Assembly: GCF_009831655.1 (NCBI RefSeq)
Contig: NZ_WRPA01000014.1
Location: 60,736 to 124,735 of the forward strand
DNA length: 64,000 nt
Source of the DNA: Shewanella insulae
GTDB lineage: Bacteria > Pseudomonadota > Gammaproteobacteria > Enterobacterales > Shewanellaceae
Direction of reading: 5' to 3'
The notes below the pieces were generated by a model, which was not told where the DNA came from, did not search any database, and was given only the letters and a program-made list of their open reading frames with translations. Below, piece after piece: positions 56,641 to 64,000 of the stretch. The position numbers were made by a program, and so were the translations under genes. The first letter of the stretch is position 1. Every line of letters starts with the position of its first letter.

Positions 56641-57621
56641 CTACACCTTCACCAGTACCCGGCCGGTGACCTTGCCCTTGACTATCTTGTCGGCGTACTC
56701 GCCCAGCTGCTCCAGATCTATCGTCTGGCAGGCCTGCTGGTAGTAGCTATCGGGTAAGAGTTCGAGCACCTGCTCCCATGCCTTGACCCGCTTGTCGATG
56801 GGGCAAGCCACAGAGTCTATGCCCAAGAGGTTCACGCCGCGCAGGATGAAGGGCATCACAGTCGTCGGCAGGGCAAAGCCCCCCGCCAGGCCACAGATGG
56901 CGGCGCTGCCACCATATTGCATCTGCGCCAGTGCAGTGGCTAGCACCTTGTTACCTACGGTATCGACCACACCCGCCCAGCGCTGTTTCTCCAGCGGACG
57001 GCTGTCTTGTTCAAGTTCGCTGCGATCGATCACCTCGCTGGCGCCCAGGGCCTTTAGCCAGTCGCCGTTGACCTCGACGCGACCCGAGCTGGCTACGACG
57101 CGATAGCCAAGCTGTGCCAGCAGGGTCACGGCCACCGAGCCGACACCGCCGCTGGCACCTGTGACTAAGACATCGCCCTGCTCTGGGGTGACGCCCGCCT
57201 GTTGCAGCGCCTGCACACACAGCATGGCGGTCAGGCCTGCCGTGCCTATCATCATCGCCTTAGCGCCGTCGCAGCCCTTAGGCATAGGTACCAGCCAGTC
57301 GGCCTTCACCCGCGCCTTCTCGGCCATTCCGCCCCAATGGTTCTCCCCCACGCCCCAGCCGGTCAGTATCACCTCGTCACCGGGCTGAAACCTAGGGTCG
57401 GCCGACTCGCTCACCACACCGGCGAAGTCGATACCAGGCACCATGGGGAACTGGCGAATGATCTTGCCAAGGCCGGTGATCGCCAGGCCATCCTTATAGT
57501 TGAGGGAGGAGTAACCCACCTCCACCAGCACCTCACCCTCGGGCAGATCGCTCTCAGGCAGCAGTTTCACATCGGCTTGGGTCTGTCTATCTAGCTGGGT
57601 CAATACGAGTGCCTTGAACAT
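56641..57621 (-). CDS. acuI: Acryloyl-CoA reductase AcuI/YhdH-type (MDR family)
   Basis: The protein has 326 residues of the zinc-free medium-chain dehydrogenase family. LVEVGYSSLNYKDGLAITG and FPMVPGIDFAGVV at the N-terminus and the NADPH-binding GASGGVGSVAVTLLAQLGY are the signature of YhdH/AcuI. A strong AAGGAGG site precedes the ATG. AcuI reduces toxic acryloyl-CoA to propionyl-CoA and is a frequent partner of DMSP lyases, so its position beside dddY/ardAB fits acrylate detoxification. YhdH homologues also occur outside DMSP users. Confidence 0.88.
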   Translation of the reverse strand: MFKALVLTQLDRQTQADVKLLPESDLPEGEVLVEVGYSSLNYKDGLAITGLGKIIRQFPMVPGIDFAGVVSESADPRFQPGDEVILTGWGVGENHWGGMAEKARVKADWLVPMPKGCDGAKAMMIGTAGLTAMLCVQALQQAGVTPEQGDVLVTGASGGVGSVAVTLLAQLGYRVVASSGRVEVNGDWLKALGASEVIDRSELEQDSRPLEKQRWAGVVDTVGNKVLATALAQMQYGGSAAICGLAGGFALPTTVMPFILRGVNLLGIDSVACPIDKRVKAWEQVLELLPDSYYQQACQTIDLEQLGEYADKIVKGKVTGRVLVKV

Positions 57622-57724
57622 GGGGCCTCCTTAACAACAAAATGGACTGACAGATTAGTGCATCTGCCATCATGAATACACTGCACATTTTGCATGAACT
57701 GCATGCAGCTAGCGCATAACTAGA

Positions 57725-59500
57725 TCAGGGTTTGAGCCCCAAGGCCTTGAGTTTTCGATACAAGGTATTGCGGCTGATCCCTAAGTGCTTGGCGCAGCGA
57801 CTGACGTTGCCTTCAAATCTGTGGAAGCTGGAGACGATATTGGCGTTGACCATCAGGCTAAGCTCGCTCTCGCAGGCCGCCATCTGCTCGCCCGCCTCCT
57901 CCGGCCCCTTCAGCTGGGCCTGTAGTGTGTCGGGCAGATGCTGCCAGTTAAGCTCGGGATCGCCATCGGCCATCAGGCAAGCCACCTGCATCAGGTTATC
58001 CAGCTCCCTGAGGTTGCCCGGCCAGTCATGGGCCAGCAGTCGCCTCAGCAGCTGAGGACAGAGCTGCTGCGGTGCCTGACGATAGCGCCTATGCAGCTTG
58101 TGAATGATGCGCTCGATATCGGCGCGCTGACGCAGGGGCGGCAGTGAGACCTGCAGGCCGTTGAGACGATAATAGAGATCCTCCCTAAAGGCCCCCTGGC
58201 TCACCAGCTGGCGTAGATCCGCGTGGGTCGCGGCCACCACCTGAATATCCACCTTGTAGCTGCGATTACCGCCTACGGGCACCACTTCGCGCTCCTGCAA
58301 CACCCTAAGCAGGCGACTCTGGGTCGCCAGCGGCATCTCGCCTATCTCGTCGAGAAACAGAAAGCCGCCGTCGGCCTGACGTATCTTGCCCTCGAACCCC
58401 TGGCGGGAGGCACCGGTGAAGGCGCCGGCCTGATAACCAAACAGCTCAGATTCCACCAGGTCAGCTGGCAGCGCGGCGCAGTTGACCGCCACCAGGGCCG
58501 CCTGTGCGCGGGCGCTCTGACCATGGAGCTTCTTCACGAACTGCTCCTTGCCCACCCCTGTCTCGCCGCAGATAAGTAGAGGAATATTACGCCCCACCAC
58601 CTTGTTGGCCTGCTGCCAGGCGCGCTCTAACTTAGGGTCGCGAAAGCGCACGCCTATCTGCTGGCTCACCAACTGGCTGGGCCGGGTTTCGACCAGCTGC
58701 TGGGTCTTGAGGTGCAGACGTTGGTCCTGACACACCAGCTCACCGCTGTTCCAGCTAGCACCCAGATGACGGTCGATATCATCGCCGATGCGCGGCCTGT
58801 GTAGCAGGCGTTTGGCCATGGCGTTGCAGCCCAAGAGCTTGCCGTCGACATTGGCCACCACTATCCCCTGCCAGCCTGAGGTGATAAGCGACGGCTGCTC
58901 GGCGAGATCGATACGGTAGTGACTCCCCGGGAGATGACACAATAGCGCCGTCTCTATCTGCTGCACCAGGCTGGCGATGAGCACCAGGGTCTGCTGGGTA
59001 TGGCGCTGCTGCTCGCTGGTGATGTCGATGGCGCCGAGCAACTCTCCCTCGGGGGAGAAGATGGGGCTGGCGGTGCAGCTCATGAATCTGTGGTGACGGA
59101 TGAAGTGCTGCTCGCCGATCACCGCCACCGTCTGCCTGGCCGTCAGGGCCGTGCCTATGGCGTTGGTGCCCTTGTGCTCCTCGCGCCAATTGACCCCGAC
59201 ATCCAGGGCGACATTGGCCAGCTTGTCCGAATAGCGGCTCACGCCCCAATGGCAGAGCACATAGCCGTCGCGATCCGAGAGGATCAATCGGCTCTGGCTA
59301 TGGGCCATCATCTGATTAAACAGGGGCAATGCGTGTTGTTTGGTGAGATTGATGAGTTGCTTGTTAGCGTGATGCCGCTCGGCGAGCGCGTCGGCGTTGA
59401 GTCGTAATTCTTGCGGTAACTTGGCTTCGCTTAACCCTGCGCCCTGACTACGAGACCATGAGTCAGACAACCAAGCCTGTGTCTGTGGAGCTATCGTCAT
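57725..59500 (-). CDS. Sigma-54-dependent activator, AcoR-like
   Basis: The protein has 591 residues from the ATG at 59500 (the frame opens 12 codons earlier). An N-terminal GAF-type sensor region is followed by an AAA+ domain with GETGVGKE, GAFTGAS and DGGFLFLDEIGEM. A Fis-type HTH ends it (VSRCAKHLGISRNTLYRKLKAL). This layout is that of AcoR and related aldehyde/alcohol-responsive activators. It is divergent from an aldehyde dehydrogenase gene with a predicted sigma-54 promoter, so it very likely activates that gene. Confidence 0.9.
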   Translation of the reverse strand: MTIAPQTQAWLSDSWSRSQGAGLSEAKLPQELRLNADALAERHHANKQLINLTKQHALPLFNQMMAHSQSRLILSDRDGYVLCHWGVSRYSDKLANVALDVGVNWREEHKGTNAIGTALTARQTVAVIGEQHFIRHHRFMSCTASPIFSPEGELLGAIDITSEQQRHTQQTLVLIASLVQQIETALLCHLPGSHYRIDLAEQPSLITSGWQGIVVANVDGKLLGCNAMAKRLLHRPRIGDDIDRHLGASWNSGELVCQDQRLHLKTQQLVETRPSQLVSQQIGVRFRDPKLERAWQQANKVVGRNIPLLICGETGVGKEQFVKKLHGQSARAQAALVAVNCAALPADLVESELFGYQAGAFTGASRQGFEGKIRQADGGFLFLDEIGEMPLATQSRLLRVLQEREVVPVGGNRSYKVDIQVVAATHADLRQLVSQGAFREDLYYRLNGLQVSLPPLRQRADIERIIHKLHRRYRQAPQQLCPQLLRRLLAHDWPGNLRELDNLMQVACLMADGDPELNWQHLPDTLQAQLKGPEEAGEQMAACESELSLMVNANIVSSFHRFEGNVSRCAKHLGISRNTLYRKLKALGLKP

Positions 59501-59655
59501 AACAGTGTTCCATTTTGGCACACCCGAGGTGCGCACTTATGTCACAGTGCATGCCAACTGCCAGTGCTACACCATCCTGGACCACGCACATTCGGACATC
59601 AAAAATTAGTTTTTCATCATACTGTTACTCCTGCCACATCACAACTCCTGCCAGT

Positions 59656-59672
59656 TTGGCCTAGGCTTTGCC
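59656..59672 (+). promoter_or_regulatory. Candidate sigma-54 promoter of the aldehyde dehydrogenase gene
   Basis: TTTGGCCTAGGCTTTGCCT has GG (59658-59) and GC (59670-71) 10 bases apart. The -24 element reads TTGGCC and the -12 element TTTGC. It lies about 165 bp before the gene in the 337-bp gap 59501-59837, facing away from the AcoR-like gene. Confidence 0.7.
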
Positions 59673-59837
59673 TTACTCCTAACGATAGCTAGGAAGAGTC
59701 TGTACTCCATTGAACACCAACGTGACACTCGATTGGGGCACAGATAAAAATTTAAACCTGTTGTTTTTTAATCATAAAAATAGGGCGCCCGCCAGAGGCG
59801 TCTTTCGACAAGACAAAACCATACAAGGAAGCTCAAG

Positions 59838-61358
59838 ATGATCTACAGCAAGCCAGGCACCACAGATGCCATAGTTAACTTCAACAACCGTTACGACAAC
59901 TTCATTGGGGGGCAGTGGGTCGCGCCCGTGGGCGGGGAATATTTCGATAACCACTCACCCGTCGACGGCCAGGTGTTCTGTCAGGTGGCTCGCTCGGACG
60001 AACGCGATATTGAGCTGGCGCTGGACGCCGCCCACGCCGCCAAAGAAGCCTGGGGCAAGACCTCGGTAACCGAGCGTGCTAACCTGCTGCTGAGGATCGC
60101 CGACCGCGTCGAGCAAAATCTGGAGTTTCTGGCCGTGGCCGAGACCTGGGAGAACGGTAAGGCGGTGCGCGAAACCCTGAATGCGGATCTGCCGCTGTTT
60201 GTGGATCACTTCCGTTACTTCGCCGGCTGCATCCGCGCCCAGGAAGGCAGCGCCGCCGATATCGACAGCAATACCGTCAGCTACCACTTTCCCGAGCCGC
60301 TGGGCGTCGTCGGCCAGATCATCCCCTGGAACTTCCCGCTGCTGATGGCCGCCTGGAAAATCGCCCCGGCGCTGGCCGCCGGTAACTGCATAGTGCTCAA
60401 GCCCGCCGAGCAAACGCCGGTATCGATTCTGGTGATGGTGGAGCTTATTCAAGATCTGCTGCCAGCCGGCGTGCTCAATATCGTCAACGGTTTCGGCACC
60501 GAGGCGGGTCAGGCGCTGGCGGTCAGCAAGCGCATCGCCAAGCTGGCCTTCACCGGCTCGACTCAGATTGGCCACCATATCCTCAAGTGCGCCGCCGAGT
60601 CGCTAATCCCCTCCACCGTCGAGCTGGGCGGCAAGTCACCCAACATCTACTTTGCCGACGTGATGGAACAGGAAGACGAGTATCTGGATAAGGCGGTTGA
60701 GGGCATGCTGCTGGCCTTCTTCAACCAGGGTGAGGTCTGTACCTGCCCGTCACGGGTACTGATCGCCGAGTCCATCTACGACAAGTTTATCGACAAGGTG
60801 ATCGCCCGCGCCAAGACGATCAAGCAGGGCAATCCGCTGGACAGCGACACCCAGGTGGGCGCCCAAGCCTCACAGGAGCAGTTTGATAAGATCCTGAGTT
60901 ACCTGGAGATAGGTCGCAACGAGGGCGCCGAGGTGCTAATAGGTGGCACCAGCTGTCAGCTGTCCGGCGATCAGAGCAGCGGCTTTTATATCGAGCCCAC
61001 CATACTCAAGGGCCACAACAAGATGCGCGTCTTCCAGGAGGAGATCTTCGGCCCGGTGATCTCTGTCACCACCTTCAAGGACGAGGCCGAGGCGCTGGCC
61101 ATCGCCAACGACACCGAATATGGCCTGGGCGCCGGCGTCTGGACCCGCGACATGAACCGCGCCCAGCGCATGGGCCGCGGCATTCAGGCGGGACGCGTGT
61201 GGATCAACTGCTACCACGCCTACCCTGCCCACGCCGCCTTCGGTGGCTACAAGAAGTCAGGCATTGGCCGCGAGACCCACAAGATGATGCTAAGCCACTA
61301 CCAGAACACCAAGAACCTGCTCGTCAGCTACGACGTCAACCCGCTAGGTTTCTTCTAA
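59838..61358 (+). CDS. NAD-dependent aldehyde dehydrogenase, ExaC/AldB-type
   Basis: The protein has 506 residues. The family blocks are [41 protein letters not shown] (general-base Glu) and GEVCTCPSR (catalytic Cys near 302). The C-terminus [25 protein letters not shown] is typical of ExaC/AldB and AcoD acetaldehyde dehydrogenases. A strong AAGGAAG site precedes it. It probably oxidises acetaldehyde or another short aldehyde, induced through the divergent AcoR-like activator. A strong hairpin at 61381 follows. Confidence 0.92.
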   Translation: MIYSKPGTTDAIVNFNNRYDNFIGGQWVAPVGGEYFDNHSPVDGQVFCQVARSDERDIELALDAAHAAKEAWGKTSVTERANLLLRIADRVEQNLEFLAVAETWENGKAVRETLNADLPLFVDHFRYFAGCIRAQEGSAADIDSNTVSYHFPEPLGVVGQIIPWNFPLLMAAWKIAPALAAGNCIVLKPAEQTPVSILVMVELIQDLLPAGVLNIVNGFGTEAGQALAVSKRIAKLAFTGSTQIGHHILKCAAESLIPSTVELGGKSPNIYFADVMEQEDEYLDKAVEGMLLAFFNQGEVCTCPSRVLIAESIYDKFIDKVIARAKTIKQGNPLDSDTQVGAQASQEQFDKILSYLEIGRNEGAEVLIGGTSCQLSGDQSSGFYIEPTILKGHNKMRVFQEEIFGPVISVTTFKDEAEALAIANDTEYGLGAGVWTRDMNRAQRMGRGIQAGRVWINCYHAYPAHAAFGGYKKSGIGRETHKMMLSHYQNTKNLLVSYDVNPLGFF

Positions 61359-61380
61359 TCTCACTCTCCGTTAAAAGCAT

Positions 61381-61413
61381 AGAGCCTGCCGGGACACTAT
61401 CCCGGCAGGCTCT
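61381..61413 (+). terminator. Terminator after the aldehyde dehydrogenase gene
   Basis: A 14-bp stem (AGAGCCTGCCGGGA/TCCCGGCAGGCTCT) with a short loop is followed by ATCTTTT, 22 bp after the stop. Confidence 0.85.
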
Positions 61414-61476
61414 ATCTTTTCAAAAGATACCGCTAGCTTCGCAAGCTAGCACCACATCAACCTGAAACTAAGTAGG

Positions 61477-61965
61477 CTAGCTTGAGCTGGATATCTTAAT
61501 AATTTTGTTACTTCTACCTTTTTTCACATAGTCGATGGATACACATTGCCCATCTTTTAGAAAATTATCCAAGTGATCTTTGCTATGAAAATATAATGGG
61601 GCATCATAGTTTGAAAACTCGAAATAAATATTCCCCACATTAAAAGACTCGACAATAGTACCTTGCTTTGGCTTTTTTACCTTGTAATCTGTTAGGCAAC
61701 CTTTGACATTTGAGTACGTTTTATTTTCAACTATATTTTGCAACTCGACTTGCCTCATATAACTAAAAACAAAGGTTATTACCCAAAAAGCCATTAAGCC
61801 TGTGAATGCACGAACCAAAGTAACTCTTTTTATTTTGGTTGCTTTAGAAGCGACCTCCGAGAACACTGGATACTTGAGAACCACCGTGATCAGTAACAAA
61901 ATAAAAATTGGTGTTATCAATAAATCGACACTTGCGTTTGTCGTAACTTCGAAATATGTAGCCAA
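61477..61965 (-). CDS. Hypothetical membrane-anchored protein
   Basis: The product has 162 residues with two N-terminal membrane helices (about 13-31 and 50-70) and a beta-rich soluble domain of about 90 residues (KGCLTDYKVKKPKQGTIVESF ... DGQCVSIDYVKKG). The only start matching the frame is a TTG with a weak GGAT site, so the start is uncertain. The gene is markedly more AT-rich than the genes to its left. No family is recognised. Confidence 0.6.
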   Translation of the reverse strand: MATYFEVTTNASVDLLITPIFILLLITVVLKYPVFSEVASKATKIKRVTLVRAFTGLMAFWVITFVFSYMRQVELQNIVENKTYSNVKGCLTDYKVKKPKQGTIVESFNVGNIYFEFSNYDAPLYFHSKDHLDNFLKDGQCVSIDYVKKGRSNKIIKISSSS

Positions 61966-62088
61966 ACTATTTTTATCCAGTTAGCGCCCGTATAAGAGCC
62001 CCCAAAATACTTTCCTAAAATTTTCAACGAAAGAGCAAAAAAGCAAGCATTTTTCGTCCATTTCCCAATGGTACTTGTTAGAAGCATC

Positions 62089-63321
62089 TCAATGGGCAAG
62101 CAAGATGAATGAGTCCATCACATGAATACATGCCGATCTTATCGTCATAATTTTATTATTTACCTTCCACAAACGAAGACCAAAGGGATACTCAACTAGC
62201 TCCATTGAAAATGTAAACATTTGGGGATATCCACCAGTATCGTTTGCCCGAATATGGCCATCACCACTTTTGTAGAACTTTACTTCCAAGTTGCCTCTTT
62301 GAATACTGAAGCTAGAATTTTCGTTCCTAATAGTAATTTGCGCTTTATTATCCGCCTTGTCGTTTATTTTCTTTGCTATCTTTTCAATACTATTTCTGCA
62401 CTTCTTTAGTGCTGCCTCAGTATCTTCAATCAAATGAGCGCGAGCAGGGCGAAATTGCATCCTTGGAAGTGTTTTTGATTTTAAATTAATTAAAGGCAAA
62501 ATCAGGCAGTATGATGTGACTTGCCTGAATAATGCCTCGACAAGAGCGCCGATTAATTTAAAAACCTTTAAAGGATAGATTGCGATATTTCTTATTGCCC
62601 AAACAGGCTTCATTAAATAGAAACCTATATACTTGCCACTTATGCCTTTATAAATTCCTACTTTAGGTGGTTTTAGTGAACCAGAGGCCGCTTTTCTCGT
62701 AACTGAATTATCTAGTAAGGAATACTCTATGACTCCACTTGGGTCTTCTTGTTCGTTATGTCCTTTGAAGTAATAGGGCATGAAAGATCCAGCGCTTCTC
62801 CAGCCTTTTTTAGGAAGGTAATAGAGCAAATCTAACTTTAAGCTTCCTTCGGGGTTTAGAGTGACGCCCATGTATTTTTCAGGCTTAAATTCTACAACAA
62901 TATTTTTAGTTGACCTGCCTAAAATAGAAACTGGAGAAAATGAGCTGAATTCACCTTTTTCAAAATATGAAGATTTACTCGGCAGCTGCTCAAGTACATT
63001 CTCAGCATAAAGCATATACCCAGAAGGGAAAGTCGCCCTTGAGTCATATATTCTTATTGCGAAATCATCAATCCGGCCAATTTTGTTTCTCCTATTAATA
63101 GCTTCAATCTTCAATATGACAGATTCAAGAGATTTTCCCTGTGTCATTGGATGTTTTTCTTCAGTTTTATAGCGAAAAAACAGCCTGTTTGAGATGTTCA
63201 GCCTTGGTTTGAATTTCAATATGTAATTGTCAATGAAGACAAAAAAGCCCAAAAAGCCCCCGATCATGCCAACGATTGAGCTTAATACTTTTAAAATTTC
63301 TACATTCAAAACCGAATCCAC
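62089..63321 (-). CDS. Hypothetical AT-rich accessory protein with membrane segments
   Basis: The protein has 410 residues from a GTG start. A hydrophobic N-terminal segment (VLSSIVGMIGGFLGFFVFI) is followed by a soluble region and a second hydrophobic stretch near 240-280. Sequence content is low in GC, and Lys/Ile/Asn-rich, unlike the genes before 61.4 kb. No family is recognised. It is on the same strand as the gene at 61477, 123 bp apart. Confidence 0.6.
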   Translation of the reverse strand: MDSVLNVEILKVLSSIVGMIGGFLGFFVFIDNYILKFKPRLNISNRLFFRYKTEEKHPMTQGKSLESVILKIEAINRRNKIGRIDDFAIRIYDSRATFPSGYMLYAENVLEQLPSKSSYFEKGEFSSFSPVSILGRSTKNIVVEFKPEKYMGVTLNPEGSLKLDLLYYLPKKGWRSAGSFMPYYFKGHNEQEDPSGVIEYSLLDNSVTRKAASGSLKPPKVGIYKGISGKYIGFYLMKPVWAIRNIAIYPLKVFKLIGALVEALFRQVTSYCLILPLINLKSKTLPRMQFRPARAHLIEDTEAALKKCRNSIEKIAKKINDKADNKAQITIRNENSSFSIQRGNLEVKFYKSGDGHIRANDTGGYPQMFTFSMELVEYPFGLRLWKVNNKIMTIRSACIHVMDSFILLAH

Positions 63322-63443
63322 ACGTAGCTTCTAACAACTTATTAGTAAGACCTTGCAAGGTACGCTACCTTGTAAGGTAGGAGACCAAGCATGTATAGAC
63401 GCACTAGTAAGACTCAAAAAAATTATCGTAAATCATACAGTAA

Positions 63444-63689
63444 AGTAAATACTGCCTCAGCACAATACGAACAGGTGATGTATCGGTTCAACGCATTCCT
63501 GAGCTTCGTAGAGTTATCGAAATTACAGATTACGACAATGGTGTACGGAGCATGCACACGTTAGCGTGAAATAAAATCAATCGTATTGACTACTACTGTG
63601 TAATAGTCGATGACAAGCTCTGGAAGGAATGTATTGGGTGGAGCAACATTCTTGCTGGCATTAGAAAATGCACTACCAAGACTAGCTAG
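63444..63689 (+). pseudogene. Remnant of a small conserved-looking protein gene with an in-frame stop
   Basis: One frame reads IPELRRVIEITDYDNG..., then TGA at 63567-63569, and continues in the same frame with RIDYYCVIVDDKLWKECIGWSNILAGIRK to a TAG. The two parts look like pieces of one ~80-residue basic protein of the kind carried on accessory elements. No start codon is evident. I cannot name the family; the assignment rests on coherent codon structure across the stop. Confidence 0.4.
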
Positions 63690-63847
63690 AGAATGAGTGT
63701 CCGTTACTAGCTCAAAGCCATCTTTAGCCTAATTGCGTTAACACACTTTGGGGTATAAATAAGTTAGCATTTTTACTCCCTTCTCTCCACAACGCCGCCA
63801 AATCGAAGAGACGTTTGATATCGAGTGTAAGCACACTTTTGGCTCTC

Positions 63848-63865
63848 GGCGGCATGGACGCCGCC
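63848..63865. repeat. GC-rich hairpin in the accessory end
   Basis: GGCGGCATGGACGCCGCC has arms GGCGGC and GCCGCC. It stands out in otherwise AT-rich DNA between 63322 and 64000. Confidence 0.5.
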
Positions 63866-63922
63866 GTGAAGCGCTGAGGAATCCCCTGATAACTTTGATA
63901 TAAATCATGAGATTAGAGTGAA

Positions 63923-63989
63923 CTTGCACCTTGGAATGTGATCTGATTAAGCGCAAACAAAAACCAATCACGGACTTCCAAGGTGCAAG
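63923..63989. repeat. 14-bp perfect inverted repeat at the window end
   Basis: CTTGCACCTTGGAA (63923-63936) and TTCCAAGGTGCAAG (63976-63989) are exact inverted copies separated by 39 bp. The arrangement could be the subterminal part of an insertion sequence or an att-like site continuing past the window; no transposase is visible. Apart from the gene remnant at 63444, the region 63322-64000 holds no supported gene. Confidence 0.6.
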
Positions 63990-64000
63990 CGTTAACTATC

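Noticed and set aside
63738..63971. A 77-codon frame on the minus strand at the window end
   Set aside because: It spans the GC-rich hairpin and inverted repeats, has an Arg/Ser/Cys-rich composition unlike a real protein and no ribosome-binding site.

Overview
The window looks like chromosomal DNA of a marine Shewanella. A gene at 14.6 kb encodes a tetraheme quinol dehydrogenase that matches Shewanella CymA almost residue for residue as I recall it. Several other genes have typical gammaproteobacterial neighbourhoods: yihY-pip-dtd, cpxP/cpxRA and glnL-glnG. No rRNA, tRNA, CRISPR array or complete transposase was seen.

Layout. 0-7 kb: a 5'-truncated DUF4397 protein, plsB-mtr, a single-domain globin, a two-domain VOC protein and a small lipoprotein. 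7-14.3 kb: a copper/silver resistance block on the minus strand (cusA, a cusB with four metal-binding repeats, a secreted protein with three such repeats, two Met/His/Cys-rich secreted proteins and a DUF2057 protein). 14.6-22 kb: cymA, the yihY-pip-hyp-dtd-thioesterase operon, small lipoproteins and a NapH-like ferredoxin. 22.1-22.9 kb: non-coding imperfect repeats. 22.9-27.7 kb: typA, glnA with a sigma-54 promoter and NtrC sites, a duplicated glnA tail, and an M14-type peptidase. 27.8-30.8 kb: a PrnB/TDO-superfamily protein with a class-V PLP enzyme and a divergent Lrp/AsnC regulator. 30.8-34 kb: a DUF4124 protein and glnL-glnG behind two overlapping NtrC sites. 34-38 kb: a LysR regulator and a secreted hydrolase/lipoprotein pair. 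37.8-47.4 kb: a TetR-adaptor-RND efflux operon, fieF, cpxP/cpxRA and a TetR regulator. 47.5-57.6 kb: a DMSP/acrylate island. 57.7-61.4 kb: an AcoR-like activator and an aldehyde dehydrogenase. 61.5-64 kb: AT-rich accessory DNA with two unknown membrane proteins and decayed sequence.

The most interesting part is 48.4-57.6 kb. It encodes a chemoreceptor, an outer-membrane barrel, a periplasmic DMSP lyase of the DddY type, a Tat-exported flavoprotein with a separate tetraheme cytochrome (ArdA/ArdB-type acrylate reductase), a LysR regulator and an AcuI-type acryloyl-CoA reductase. Four promoter regions in this block carry the same 14-bp palindrome, TGGAA-N4-TTCCA (one copy starts with C). This suggests one regulon that couples chemotaxis, uptake, DMSP cleavage and acrylate respiration. 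CymA, encoded in the same window, is the likely electron donor. I assigned names by recognising motifs and family resemblance, without any database search.
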